Source: Zizania palustris | Lineage: Eukaryota; Streptophyta; Magnoliopsida; Poales; Poaceae | NCBI GenBank assembly: GCA_019279435.1 | Contig: JAAALK010000287.1 | Coordinates: 25,420,162-25,484,161, forward strand | DNA: 64,000 bases | Direction of reading: 5' to 3' | Part shown: positions 34,330-45,823 of the stretch, in pieces | Layout of the letters: each line of letters starts with the position of its first letter | How positions within the stretch are numbered: position 1 is the first letter of the stretch | The notes under the pieces: generated by a model | What the model was told of the DNA's origin: nothing | Database searches by the model: none | The model's input: only the letters and a program-made list of their open reading frames with translations | Position numbers and translations under genes: made by a program

Positions 34330-35070
34330 CGGTTTACAGATTGAAACTCCAGAATCAGCTTGCAAACCCTAACACGCCGCCCCCAGCCCCCGCTCGCGCC
34401 TGGCTCCCGCCTTCGCCCGCCGCCGGGCCGCCCCCGGCCACCGCTGGTGTTAACTTCAGGTTATTGCTCGCTTGCTTCTTTCTGCTAATGTGGTGAATGA
34501 TGTGAAGTGTGGACCAGAGCACTAAGAACACGGAAGAAGATAGTGATTTGTGGCTAGACATATCATGATTTTGTCCTTTTCAATCGCCACATTTGCATCA
34601 TAATAATTAGGTTTATGCAATTGCATCCTATACTACCACTCATTTATTCAAGAATGATAGTAACCTAAAGCGCGGATACGTATTGGGTTCCGTCGAATTT
34701 CCATTTTCCAGATAAAAAAGAATAATCGGATACGTGATGCAGGCAGAGTTTTTCCGCCACTCCCATGACCGCGGTGCCCTACTGCCCTAATCCCGCGCCG
34801 CCGCCAATCCGCCCACTCGCCCAGCGGCCGAGCAGTAGATCTCGCCACGCCAGTCGCCGCCGGTCCACCGCCGGCCCCTGGGCGTCGGCTCGAGGGGCTC
34901 GTCGTCGCCGTCGCTGGTGCTCCAGGTCCAGGCCTCCACGCCTCTCAGGATCCCAGCCTCTCAGACGAGCAGAGGCGGCTCCCAGCGAGCAGAGGCGAGC
35001 AGGAAGGACAGCAGGTGAGACTTATGTAGTTTTGTATTGCTGTTGAGTGTTGAGTAGATTCACGTTGTAT
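34330..35070. other. Intergenic, GC-rich patches, no assignable gene
   Basis: Two GC-rich patches (34370-34445 and 34790-35000) open Arg/Pro/Ser frames without a recognised domain. ATACGTATCC-type words near 34670 and 36290 suggest that an old DNA transposon may underlie the region later hit by the Pack-MULE, but no terminal pair could be set. Confidence 0.35.
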
Positions 35071-35079
35071 TTTTGTTTT

Positions 35080-35974
35080 GGGTTAATAGCTTCTGTGCCA
35101 CCGTTATTTCCTGAAACGCCAAAAATGCCATTACTATTCGTCTATTAGCCTACATGCCATTACAATTCTCCGATCGATACCCATATGCCATTAGGCCCAC
35201 CTGCAGGGTGTTTAATTTTTCGTTTTGTCTAAACTGCCCTTCTTCTTCCCGCGGTTGTGCATCCGGTAGCAGCCCCGACGACGCAGCAGCAGCCGGTGGC
35301 GGCGCCGGCGGCGCCGAGCAGTGGCAAGAGATGGAGCTTCGGCAAGTCGTCGTGGGACTCGGCGGAGGCTGCTGCTGCGGCGGTGGCGGCCGTGGCGAAG
35401 GCCAGGGGCAGTGCGGCGATCGCGAGGCTGGCTGAGGCGGCGTGGCTCCGGTCGATGTACGCCGAGATGGAGCGGGAGCGGGAGCAGAGCAAGCACGTCA
35501 TCGCCGTCACTGCGGCCACCGCGGCAGCGGCGGATGCGGCCGCTCAGGCCGCCGTCGCCGTCGTGCGTCTCACCAGCAAGGGTCGCGTAGCTCCGGTCCT
35601 TGCCGTGGCCGGCGACCTGCGCAGTCTGGGCGCCGCGGCCGTAAGAATCCAGACCGCATTCCGAGGATTCCTGGTAAGAAGCAAAGGATCAACACACCAC
35701 CGTATATCCGTGTTGCTCCTCTGTTTCATTTGATCGTCGTCGCCATTGTTGTTGCTTCGATGGAATCACGCCCCGTTCATGGCTGCTCACAGGGGATAGC
35801 TGAGGGAAGAAGAAGGGTAGTTTGGGTAAAACGAAAAATCAGACACCCTACAGGTGGGCCTAATGGCATATGGGTATCGATCAGAGAATTGTAATGGCAT
35901 GTAGGCTAATAGACGAATAGTAATGGTATTTTTGGCGTTTCAGGAAATAACGGTGGCACAGAAGCTATTAACCC
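35080..35974. mobile_element. Pack-MULE carrying an IQD gene fragment, 9-bp TSD TTTTGTTTT
   Basis: Terminal inverted repeats of about 170 bp start GGGTTAATAGCTTCTGTG at both ends and differ at only a handful of positions. A perfect TTTTGTTTT duplication flanks it at 35071-35079 and 35975-35983. Long TIRs and 9-bp TSDs are diagnostic of Mutator-like elements. Instead of transposase, the centre (about 35257-35700) contains host-gene sequence. High TIR similarity implies a fairly recent insertion. Confidence 0.93.
35257..35733 (+). pseudogene. Captured fragment of an IQ67-domain (IQD) calmodulin-binding protein gene
   Basis: The frame reads RWSFGKSSWDSAE, then AAWLRSMYAEMEREREQSKH, an Ala-rich stretch, AVVRLTSKGR and AAAVRIQTAFRGFL. 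These are the N-terminal half and the start of the first IQ motif of plant IQD proteins. The motif breaks off at a GTAAGA donor at about 35673. In IQD genes an intron interrupts the IQ67 domain at this position, so the following bases are likely captured intron. The initiating part (lysine-rich N-terminus) and the remaining IQ motifs are missing. The frame of 158 codons is open and begins at an ATG, so translation is possible but unproven. Confidence 0.85.
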
Positions 35975-35999
35975 TTTTGTTTTGTGGTTTAAGTGTTGA

Positions 36000-36480
36000 T
36001 TGAATGTTTTGCTGTTGAAGTATTGATTGAATGTTTTGTTGTTGATTGAATAATGATTAATGAATACACACTATAGTGTTTTATAGTTTATTTGAATATT
36101 TGTAGATTGATAGATAGTAATAGTTGATCGAGATTTGATGGCGCAAACACATCTCAATATAATACTAATAGTTGTAGTGGAAGTGGTAATGGAGATCATC
36201 TTGCAAGCAATGTTGCTATGGCAAGCCAATTTCTACATGCTAATAGAGTGATTTTATCAAATGATGTCGGATTGTCACCCTTGCTACTTAATTTCCACGT
36301 ATCGCGTATCTGTATCCGCATATCTGGGCTACATAGCCTGAGGTAACCTTGGTTCCTTGGTTCTTTGAATGGGTCTCTTAATAGTTTAGCAAATTTACTT
36401 GCTGGCTAATGGGGATTTGGTGAACTATATTTTGAGCCACATGCTTACAAAAATCCTGGCTCTGCCACTGGTAAGGGGTA
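36000..36480. other. Repeat-derived sequence upstream of SEN54
   Basis: TTGATTGAATGTTTTG-like repeats occur at 35995-36050. AATCCTGGCTCTGCCACTGG near 36454-36473 resembles the terminus (read inverted, starting CAGTGGC) of a widespread plant DNA transposon. The partner end was not found. Confidence 0.4.
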
Positions 36481-36526
36481 AAATTTGAAAGCAGTTGTCT
36501 TGGTGGGAAAAATTTACAGGATAGCC

Positions 36527-38356
36527 ATGGCGCCTGCGCGCGTCGACCGGCGGCGAAGGGGCCATGCTCCCGCGGTATCCACCGTGACCGTGGAGGACGA
36601 CGGTGAGGAGCACCATCTCAATCCCTTCCTAGACGCTGTCCCATCCCCTTCTTCAAGAGTCCAGTTCAGGTGCTGTTTTTTTCGCTGGTTTGATGTGTTC
36701 CCTCTGTTGTTGGTGCACTTCGTTATTAGCTCATCGAGCTTTGTACTGGGGGAGCAGGAAGGTGGCGTCACGCGCGCGGTGGGTGGAGGATGCTGGTGCG
36801 GCGGAGGTGGTGGATAGCAAGGGAAAGCTCTGGCTGACCACAGGTGTCAATCGGGACGGCAAGCTGTACTACAATGTTGAGGAGATTGGGTACACCACCT
36901 GTTCGATGAAAAGTCTTAACTTTGCAGCACCTCTCGGATTCCTCGCATTTGATTGCACCTGCACAGGCTCACAGTTTGCACTTAGCTTGCCATGCTACGC
37001 TCTGCACTTTGAACTCATTACATTTGGATTATGAATGATTCTCAGTTTCTCATGTCTCAGATTTTCGTTTCGTTCTCAAATTGAGGAATTGTCTGCTGAC
37101 CAAACTGTGCAGGTTCTTGGCAGAAAGAGGAGCTTTGGTTCTCCTCGATGATGATGGTGAAACAATTGGAATGGAAGAAATCTACAAAAAGATCGCTGAA
37201 GGAAATTATGGCTGCTCCTGGGTTGCTTTCCAAGCTTACAAGCACTTGAAGTTGCTTGGCTATATTATTGGACGATATAGCGTTCCCTGGGCAGTTAAGC
37301 ATAGCCACACTCGTGGCATCACCGATTCCTCCACTAGTGTGGTTGACACTGATCAGAGCTTCGATAGAGTTGGTGGTGCTGATGCCTGCAATGACATAAC
37401 TAAATCGCTCAAGGAAATGTGCATTGATAGTATACACCCATCATTTCAAGTGTATCTACCCAATAGCAAATTTAAGAAAACATCCCCAGGAGACCCTAGT
37501 TTCTTCCTATGCCTATTAAGGTATTGTTCCTTTCCCAGTCATTTATACATTGTGCATTAAGATGAATAAACTTGTTCAGTTCAATCACACAATAGTTGAT
37601 GTTCTGTTGATTACTTTGATCACACTGTTTATCCTCATTTGGGTCATACTTGAATTACTGAATTAATTATTTGATGTCATGAATGATTATTTTGTGGTGA
37701 TTTCTTGATATAATTTTAGTAAAATATATGGTATGAAGCTCTTGTGTTTAGACATGCATGATGTGTCTATGACATATTGACGTGTTATTGTTTGTCTTCC
37801 TATAATATGTACACACAGTTTTCTTTGTTGTTCTGGTGTATCATCTACTCATATTGGTTACTATGGTAGAATTTAGATATATGTGAAAGGCTTTCAAGTT
37901 TAGCATCAAAGCACAATTGGTTGTCTTGCCATCTAATTGCATAACCAATCATGATTTATTTTATGTTTAGCATGTCTCCATCTATTTTGACTTATCACAA
38001 GTGTTCTTTTTGTTCACCAACTTCCCCTAAAGAAATTCTGGCAGGTAACAGAACTATCATAGAGGTCAAAAGGTAGGTAATGAGGCTCACCAAGAAGTCG
38101 CATTACATGTAATAAAATTTACAACGACATAGGTTTTATGCCTTTTGGGTTGGTTTCATGTACTTTTATGGATTGACTTTTTCTATCTTTGGTGTATTGC
38201 TTTTCGATTTGTTGCAGGGATAAACCACCATCAAGAGATGAACTGGAGACCGCTGAGAACAGGTTTGAGGGCATTCCTCTAAAATTTTGTCATGTTGATA
38301 ATGGACGTGTCAGCTTCCTCTCTTTCGACAAAGCTGTTCTCCCTACTTTGGCCTGA
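36527..38356 (+). CDS. SEN54: tRNA-splicing endonuclease subunit SEN54
   Basis: Structural subunit of the heterotetrameric endonuclease that removes introns from nuclear pre-tRNAs. Coding exons 36527-36669, 36758-36889, 37113-37520 and 38218-38356 total 822 nt (273 residues), with GT-AG borders and matching phases. The second exon carries the N-terminal Sen54 signature region (ASRARWVEDAGAAEV, GKLWLTTGV). The third continues with LAERGALVLLDDDGETIGM, then YGCSWVAFQAYKHLKLLGYI, characteristic of SEN54. The last exon encodes FEGIPLKFCHVDNGRVSFLS and ends KAVLPTLA. SEN54 lacks the catalytic triad of SEN2/SEN34, as here. Divergent from the RNF4-like gene, with the Pack-MULE in between. Confidence 0.92.
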
Positions 38357-38904
38357 TGGAATAGCAGCAGGAATATCGGCTGGTACTGTTACTTGTTAGC
38401 TGCTTGTCGCTCATCTTGCAACGAATATCTCAGTCACTGGGTGTTAGGTCAGTCGCTGGGTGTTTGGTCAGTTTATGTCAGGATTATTCTTCTCGACAGA
38501 AGTTGGTAATTCACTTCTTGCATAATTTCAGATTGATATCACTTGCCAGACAGGAAAAAGGTGATTTGACCATAAAGATAAGTGGGGTTTCAGTGAGAAA
38601 TGCAATACACTAGACACTATCAATTTTTGCATTGAGGGGAGGATTGTCTCCTTGATTAGATAATATATTAGAGATGGCAACAATGACTAAAGTAGTGTTC
38701 ATACAACATGGTATGCATATACACTAATTGTTGATGACTGCGCTTTACTAGGAGTGTCCTAAGTATTAAGTATTACTCTTAACCTGTACTATATATGGGT
38801 GATGTTTTACTCTCTCTTTCTATATGACTCATAAATACTACCTCTCCAATATACATTGTAATGGATAGTTTTTTTTTCAAAATGAATTTGTATCTAACCA
38901 CCTA

Positions 38905-39136
38905 CTCTAGTTCATAAAAAGAAGTTGTTTTATGGTTGTATCAAGACTTGTCTAAAACAAGTTGTTTTGTATTTTATTGTGTATTTTGTACAATTATATT
39001 TCTGATGTTTCTCATATTATGTTTACTCTCGTCTTATATTTAATAGGGGCAAACATGAAAAATATACATTAATTAATTACTTCTTGATATCTAAAACCAT
39101 GTCCAAAACAACAACTTCTTTGTGAACCGAAGGAAG
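38905..39136. mobile_element. Stowaway-like (Tc1/mariner) MITE, TA duplication
   Basis: The left end CTCTAGTTCATAAAAAGAAG and the right end (inverted) CTTCCTTCGGTTCACAAAG are related to the CTCCCTCCGTTTC terminus of grass Stowaway elements. TA flanks both ends (38903-38904, 39137-39138). About 232 bp, AT-rich, non-coding. Confidence 0.6.
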
Positions 39137-39138
39137 TA

Positions 39139-39695
39139 TTTTCTTTCTCGTTCAATCCACACATTTGCTTCTTAAGATATCGTGTAGAGCTAGTTTCTTG
39201 TATAACACCTAATTTTAGGTTTTTTTCTCTCTACTCTACCTTCTTTGCCGTATCAGTTTATTATACCATATAATATTTAATGACATAGGTTGAGAGTTGC
39301 ATGAACTCTCCCTAGTCCCATTATCTCCTTCCTCCCGAATGGATCTTGGCCTCGAGCTCTCTCACTGGTAGCAGTGATGAGCCCACAGCGTCGTCGTCGT
39401 CCAGATTAACGGAGACGAAGGGACCATTTCTGATGGAGAGGACCATTGTTCCCTCTCCCTTGTAGCATACTAACATGGCCTGAGCCGCCGTCTTCTTCTC
39501 AACTGTGATCGATCTTGTCTGGACCATGCACGCTTTGCGTGTTCACCAATCAGGATGCAATATATCATATATCGATTGTTCATAATACGTTACTACAAAT
39601 TCATCCAATGATATATACGTCACCGACTCTTTTACTAATACCTGGATGATCTCGGGACCACATATAACTATGACACACAAAGAGATCACCAGTAC
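39139..39695. other. Intergenic, no assignable gene
   Basis: A 68-codon minus-strand frame at 39321-39527 begins MVQTRSITVEKK but has no recognised domain and no visible splice partners. It might be a fragment of an unknown gene. Confidence 0.3.
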
Positions 39696-39698
39696 TAA

Positions 39699-40191
39699 GG
39701 GACTGTTTGGCATAGCTCCTTGTCCAGATTCCGCTAAGCGAATGCTAAACGATTTCATAGATAGAATCAATTAGGCTATTCACAATGGAGGTTTTATGAG
39801 GGGTTTCATGATATTAATTACCATGACACATTAGATTTTTTGCTGACGTGACATTCAATTAATGAGGAAAATGAAGGAAGTAGTATCATCACCATGACAT
39901 GGTGCTAACCCGTTTCCAAGACGGATAAAATGAAATGAAACGCCTACTGAGAGCCAAATCGTTTCATCAGAGAGAAGGTATTTCACGAGAGCTAGTTGCA
40001 TTTAATTACGCTGGTTAGGTTAGGAAATAGTGAAATGAAACTCTCCACTGAGAGATGGTATTTCATTCAGTTGCAAAACTGATGTGGACTTGTAGGAAAC
40101 AGTGTTATGAAACCCACCACTGTGAATAGCCTTATACCATAAAATCACCGGTACCAGAGAATGATGCTAGAGGGCTCTACCAAACATGTCC
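39699..40191. mobile_element. Outer Tourist-like MITE interrupted by a second MITE
   Basis: Ends GGGACTGTTTGGCATAGCTC and GGGCTCTACCAAACATGTCC are inverted repeats, and TAA flanks both (39696-39698, 40192-40194). Without the inner insertion the element is about 130 bp. Confidence 0.7.
39774..40131. mobile_element. Inner Tourist-like MITE, TSD TTA
   Basis: 358 bp. Ends GGCTATTCACAATGGAGG and CCACTGTGAATAGCC, flanked by TTA at 39771-39773 and 40132-40134. The interior repeats ATGAAACxCxCCACTGAGAG-like words. Confidence 0.85.
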
Positions 40192-40199
40192 TAAATTAA

Positions 40200-42420
40200 T
40201 TAGAGAAGAGCAAAACATTATTGATTGATGTGATGCATATATATTTATGTGTGGGATCCACCATTGGCTGCAACACATCAAGGTCAAGATGTATGCACAG
40301 GTAGATAGGCAGGCAGGGGTTAGATTTATGTGGGGGAGCCAAGCCATGGTGAGGTGGCATGGATAATGATCAGAAGCTATGCGATTTGCTGTTTCTTTCT
40401 CACGCGGAGTGGAGTTGCACGTATGGTAGCTGCAGAAGCTATCTCCATCCGAGCAGAGAAGGCGAGATGATGGGGGCCATGGCGTCCAAGCAGCCGGACA
40501 ATGCAGCTCAACCACCACCGAGACCTAGGACACTGTCGTCGCTTCACCTTCTTGAGCTAGATAGATAACTTAGGGCGGTGTTTGGTTTTGTGTATGCATC
40601 ATTTTATTTATGTACAATTTTGTTCTAGATCCGACACTCCTGACGTGTTTGGTTCTGACGTGTTTGGTTGCTTGAATTGAATCGATTCATCATATCTGAT
40701 ATAGTACGGATTCTCGGGATATTCCTTGTGGTTCGGGCAAAATCGTCGGTTGGTCCAGCCTCCATCTCGACGGCCCATCGGACAAATCTCGCCCTTATGA
40801 TTCTAGATCATTATATTGTTCAGAATGTTAGGATTTGAGTGGGACATTGAGACGATTAAGTGAGTAGATTGGTGTTAATGTACTTAAAGCAAGTACAGAA
40901 AGTTATTAATGTGCTATAACAACAATAAATGACTTTGGGGGCTACCTCTACTTATGCTTACATACTCCTTGGGACCAAATGGTCAATAATTGGCAGTCAA
41001 GTTAACCCAAATCATGCTCCTCACAAACACTCAGCAAACCAGAATAAAAAACAACTTTGTGTGAGATATCAAGTACCAGTGATTTTATAGTTTATGAGAA
41101 TGATGCCACTAAAAATGTACAAGCAAAAACATTGTCAAAAGCAATGTGTGAGCCAAAAGGTACCGAGAGGTAAAAGTACAAAATTTAACACTAAAAATTA
41201 CATCGCGTTCCTATATCTCTACCATAAGATCTAATATTTGTATTTTTTGCTAAAAACAAGATGGCAGAGACTCTGTATTTTTATCTTATATATATAGAGA
41301 GAGGTTCTTTTTTATTGGTAGATAAGCCAAGTTGTATTTTGAAAAAAAAAGTGTTTAATTGTATTTGAAAAATTGAAACCGTATAAGCGGTACCGACTGA
41401 ATCCACTCGTACGAACAACCAAACACTTGAATCTATTACAATACTCGAATCCTACAAGCTTATATCGTATACGAATTCAACTAACCAAACACGCATACAT
41501 AACATTTGATTACATATACCGCGGCTGAGTTAAAAATGCAAAGTCTCAATTTATGAGAGATTTGTCCATTGCGCACGAATTGAGATCCTTTACAGTCAAA
41601 GGGCAGTCGCCCCCTCCACAACGTCGGATTTCGATCCAACGGATACCGGAGGGAGACTTTGCAGCGGGCTCCGTACGGAGCGGAGCCCACCTCCGAAACG
41701 TCGGGGGTCGTCAAATACGTGTGAAATGACGCGGATCACGACTGCAGTGGGCAGTCAGAGCCACCCGACGTAAGAGGAACCGTTCTCATTGCGCACGTAT
41801 GGCCGAGGTACCTGTAGCAGTACAGCGATGGGTACAATCTTTTTCCTGTAGGCTGCCACGAATCATCGCTGCATTATTCCCGCCCCGCTACACGGCGATT
41901 CCGCCCCAGCTCCAGCTATGAGCTTTGTCCAGTTCTTGCAAATCTCCAAAACAGTCCAGTTCTTCGCTTCTGCCGTTCGAACCACCCCAATACCCCATCC
42001 GTCCCACCCTCTTGCCGCTGCTGCCGTCGCCGTCGCCGGCGACGAGGCTGTTCCGACATGAACAGCTGCATCCATGTGTGCGTGATGGTAATTGATGTTA
42101 GCTTACCCAACCACGATCTCGTATCAACTGCAAGTACACTGTCTGACAGAGTGACAGAGTGACAGAGCTGAGCTCAGTGGTTGCAAATGTTGGTGTCTCG
42201 TTGGCCCAATCCCGGCCTCCCGGCGACCCGGCCCTACTCCACTCGCTCAAACGAAAAAACTTTACTTCCAGATTAATACATTAGTAGTTTTTGCTTCCGA
42301 TGCGTTGAATTGAACCGGAGGAAATGGGTCAAACGTAATCAGCGGCGGCAGTAGAGAGTTCGATCCAAGAACGACGCGGTTGCGGCACGGGTGGTGAAAT
42401 GGAGATGATGTTTGCTACAT
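40200..42420. other. Intergenic, no gene; possible degenerate TIR element
   Basis: GACGTGTTTGGTTGCTTGAA near 40658 and an inverted match (AACCAAACACG near 41485) could be the ends of an old element of about 840 bp, but no target duplication is seen. The 41540-41770 stretch is GC-rich without a convincing ORF. Confidence 0.35.
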
Positions 42421-42589
42421 TGCTGTGTTGAGAATTCTTTGATTTGATTTGCAGTTGCAAGAACGAGAGAGAGGGCAGCGAGAAGGGTGTAGAGATTTTA
42501 TCTACAAGTACAACAATGGTATCTTGGATCGACGGAATGGGGGTAGCGGAGACGGCGGCGCCGGTGGCGGTGGCGGCGGAGGGAGGTGG

Positions 42590-43192
42590 TCAGAAGAGGT
42601 TGAGGACGTCGTGGATGGCGGCGTTGCAGAGCGGGCAGCGGCCGCGGCCGGAGCGGAGCTCGCGGGCGCAGGCGCGGCAGAAGGTGTGGCCGCAGGGTAT
42701 GAAAGCCGCGGCCTTGCCCCGCGCCATGCACACGCAGCACCGCCCTCCCACGCCGCCGCGGCCGGTGGCGCAGCCCTTGTTCCTCCTCTCCTCCGACGCC
42801 GCGTCCTCCTCCACGCGCCGCCACTCGCCGCCCCCGGTCGCCCACTGCAGCTCCGCCTGCTCCAGCAGCGCCATCAGCGACACCCTCCCCGCCTGGGCGC
42901 CCGCCGCCGCCGCGGCGCGCGGAGCATCCACCGTACCCATCGTCCTCGCGGACCGGCGGCCGCCGACGCCGGACGACTGTGGAGAAACAGCGCGGTTGTC
43001 GTCTCCTACGCCCCGGATGACGTCGAGCAGTGTTCGGCGCCTCCCCGCCGCCGCCGCCGCCATGTGCTGGTGGCCGCCGTGCCCTTCACCACCCTCCTCG
43101 TCGTCGCGTAGCTTGAGCAGGTCACGTAGGTTGGACGACGCGGCCAGCTGCTGGGCTAGCGTGACGCCTCGCCGCGGCGGCATCGCCTCCAT
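42590..43192 (-). CDS. Intronless C3HC4 RING-finger protein
   Basis: 200 residues, single exon, starting MEAMPPRRGVTLAQQLAASS and ending AAIHDVLNLF. The RING is C-terminal (about residues 150-192): CCVCM, then FIPCGHTFCRACARE and CPLC, giving C3HC4 with all eight zinc ligands. Upstream are conserved-looking segments (NLRDLLKLRDDEE; RRTLLDVIRGV; GRVSLMALLEQAELQW) recurring in a plant family of small RING proteins with a LLxLL-like N-terminus. A ubiquitin E3 role is inferred from the RING; the target is unknown. High GC creates long shadow frames on the opposite strand. The ATG at 43192 is the only start that includes the conserved N-terminus. Confidence 0.88.
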   Translation of the reverse strand: MEAMPPRRGVTLAQQLAASSNLRDLLKLRDDEEGGEGHGGHQHMAAAAAGRRRTLLDVIRGVGDDNRAVSPQSSGVGGRRSARTMGTVDAPRAAAAAGAQAGRVSLMALLEQAELQWATGGGEWRRVEEDAASEERRNKGCATGRGGVGGRCCVCMARGKAAAFIPCGHTFCRACARELRSGRGRCPLCNAAIHDVLNLF

Positions 43193-43638
43193 CTCCTGCG
43201 CGAGCTCAGCTCAGCTCAGCTCCACCTCAACCAAGGCAACAGACAAGAAGCCTACGCCTGCGCGAGCTCACACGAAGAGCAATAATTCTCACACATGACA
43301 GCACAAACGCCTAAAATACCTCGCATCCCACTAGCATCAGCAGCGTGCTATCCTCTCCAGATGGGCTCTCGTCTCGACTCGACTCGACTCAGCTCAGCTC
43401 GACTGACGGGCTCGCCGCTTTTAATAAATTACCTTTCTTTCGTCTTGTTTTTGGCGTGGATGGCCGACGCGGTTGGAGTTAACCGATGCGTTTCGCGGCC
43501 ACCACATGGCGACTTGGGCAGTTGGCGACGATTTGCCCCCGTTTTGCAGCGCCCGCCTCGTGATTTCGCAGAGATTGACGGTGACCGAACGAGTCACCGC
43601 TCACCAGCCGGCCGGCTACGAGACCCGGTTAAAACTAA

Positions 43639-43974
43639 GGAGGTGTTTGGATGGCTTATTTCAAAGTTTACCTCTCGTCACATCAGATATTCAGATATTA
43701 ATTATAACGACTAAACATGAGTTAATTATAAAACTTCTAGGTTAATTCGTGAGATGAATTTATTAAACATAATTAATCCATCATTAACACATTTTTACTA
43801 TAGCATCACATTGTCAAATCATGATATAATTAGATTTAATAGATTCGTCTCATGAATTAGCCTAATAGTTCTACAATTAATTTTATAATTAGATCATGTT
43901 TAGTACTTTTAGGTAGTATCTGAACATCCGATGTTACGGGTCTAAAGTTTAGCTCCCAGGAAGCAAACTGGCCC
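43639..43974. mobile_element. Tourist-like MITE, TSD TAA
   Basis: 336 bp, flanked by TAA at 43636-43638 and 43975-43977. The left end GGAGGTGTTTGGATGG and internal AATTAATCCATCATTAACAC and GATTCGTCTCATGAATTAG place it in the family of 16693-17037. The right end GCAAACTGGCCC is diverged. Confidence 0.75.
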
Positions 43975-44450
43975 TAAATCATTACTCCTCTGATACAAGT
44001 CATTTAAGGCATGATTAATTAGAGACTATTTTTCCATCTTTGCCCATATTTGATTACTCTTTAAATCATTATTTGTTGGGCTATATCAAGTAAAAATTAA
44101 ATCATAATTCAATATATTAAATTATCAATACATAACATTAGAAAGTCTAAACTTATTCGGTTTTAAAATAAAATTAAAATTACATCACAATTTAATATAT
44201 CACCTTATCAAGACATAAACATTAGAAATTCTACAGTTCTTCGGTTTTTTAAGTCTAAAATGTAGACCGAAAACTGAATTTTCTTAAAATAAAAATCGAA
44301 TTTAAAAAGCAAACAGAGTTAGAGTTCGGTTTTCCAGCTTATTTTTGTCCACCGTACATGGCCGAACAAGCTGTACACGGCTTTGTTGAGTAGTTGCTCA
44401 TGCTAGTTGGTTTCCAACGTAGCAGCAGCAGCACTACCGCTCTTAATTAA

Positions 44451-44675
44451 GAGCATCTCCATTATAATTGTTATTTTTGATTTGTTATTTATAGCAATAG
44501 CAAGTCTATCTATTTTAATTAGCTTGCTATTTTGTTACTCACTCAATTGTACTTACTATTTAACTTAGCTCCTAAAATAGCAAATCAAATAGTAAGTACA
44601 ATAGAGACACATTTTGGATAATTCTTGCTATTTTTAATGATGGCAAGTTGGATAACAATTACAATGAATATGCTC
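44451..44675. mobile_element. MITE with GAGCATCTCC termini, TSD TAA
   Basis: 225 bp. Ends GAGCATCTCCATTATAATTG and CAATTACAATGAATATGCTC, flanked by TAA at 44448-44450 and 44676-44678. AT-rich interior built of TAGCAAAT/ATTTGCTA words. Confidence 0.8.
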
Positions 44676-44699
44676 TAAGAGACTGTGGTGAGGACGAGG

Positions 44700-45083
44700 A
44701 CGGGTCCTTGTCACGTCGCACGTCGGATGTTCAGATGTTAATTAGAAAGAGTAAAAATGAGTGAATTAAAAAACTAATTGCAGAACCTCTAGACTAGTCA
44801 GATGTTCAGATGCTAATTAAAAGAAATAAAAATGAGTTGATTAAAAAACTAATTGCAGAACCTCTGGGCTAATTCGCGAGACGAATTTATTAAACCTAAT
44901 TAATCCATCATTAGCACATTATTACTGTAGCACCACATTGCCAAATCATAGATTAATTAGGCTTAATAGATTCGTCTCGTAAATTAGCCCAGGAATTCTG
45001 CAATTAATTTTTTAATTAACTTATTTTAAAATGTTCTAATCAGTATCAGAACATTCAATGACACGTGGTTGCCAAACAGGGCC
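44700..45083. mobile_element. Tourist-like MITE with an internal duplication
   Basis: Contains AATTAATCCATCATTAGCAC, GATTCGTCTCGTAAATTAG and a right end CCAAACAGGGCC followed by TAA. About 70 bp are tandemly duplicated (near 44726-44792 and 44799-44865, both ending AATTGCAGAACCTCT). The left terminus is not clear. Confidence 0.6.
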
Positions 45084-45823
45084 TAAGAGATTCTTGTAGG
45101 AAAAGTAAAGAACTTGAAATGAAAACATATACCATCATCTGATTTTGATTTTTTTTGCTACCTTGGTGACCATCAGATCTCGGTATCAGAAGGGCAAAAC
45201 AGCAGTGTCTTTAAGGTTTTAACAGAACAAGCTCCGGGGCAAACAATAGTATGGGCATTACTACATTCTGAAACAAAACTTACAGCCAATTTTTCCATCC
45301 CAGATGAGAGATGACAATGGTGAAAGTATGTAATTACTGCTTTAAAATGGACCTAACGCACGTTACAGTATAGTATACACCCCCATCACTCAAAATTTAG
45401 GGGTGGAGACTCATCATAATCAACAAAAAAATATAGTACTTGGGTGAAGCATGTTTGGTATGTAAAGCAGTAACTATCCGCGTTCCACGAAGCCCTTGCC
45501 AATATCTGTATGAACTGTTCGCCAAAGTTCCATGCCCCTCCAAATATGCTTCAAAAGACAAAACCGCTGTAGGCGGTATGAACAGATTAATTGCTCAAGT
45601 GCACTTGTGAAAATCTCTTCGACTGAGTAGGTACATGTTACTGAAGCCAACTGGACTCGATCACTCGATCAAAGAAACAAAATGGACATGATCGATAGTC
45701 ATTATTATGAGGAATAATTGAGCCTCCAATCATCCAAAAAAATGTTGTCTCACCTATTGCTTGCCATTTGATCATGTCGACATTACTCCCTGATTGATGA
45801 ATAGGCTGCCAGACATAACAAGC

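Noticed and set aside
39321..39527. 68-codon minus-strand ORF (MVQTRSITVEKK...)
   Set aside because: No recognised domain, no splice partners and no matching promoter context. Kept only as a note in the intergenic entry.
42444..43298. 284-codon plus-strand ORF
   Set aside because: Antisense shadow of the intronless RING gene. The minus frame has all eight RING ligands while this one is Ser/Pro/Arg low complexity.
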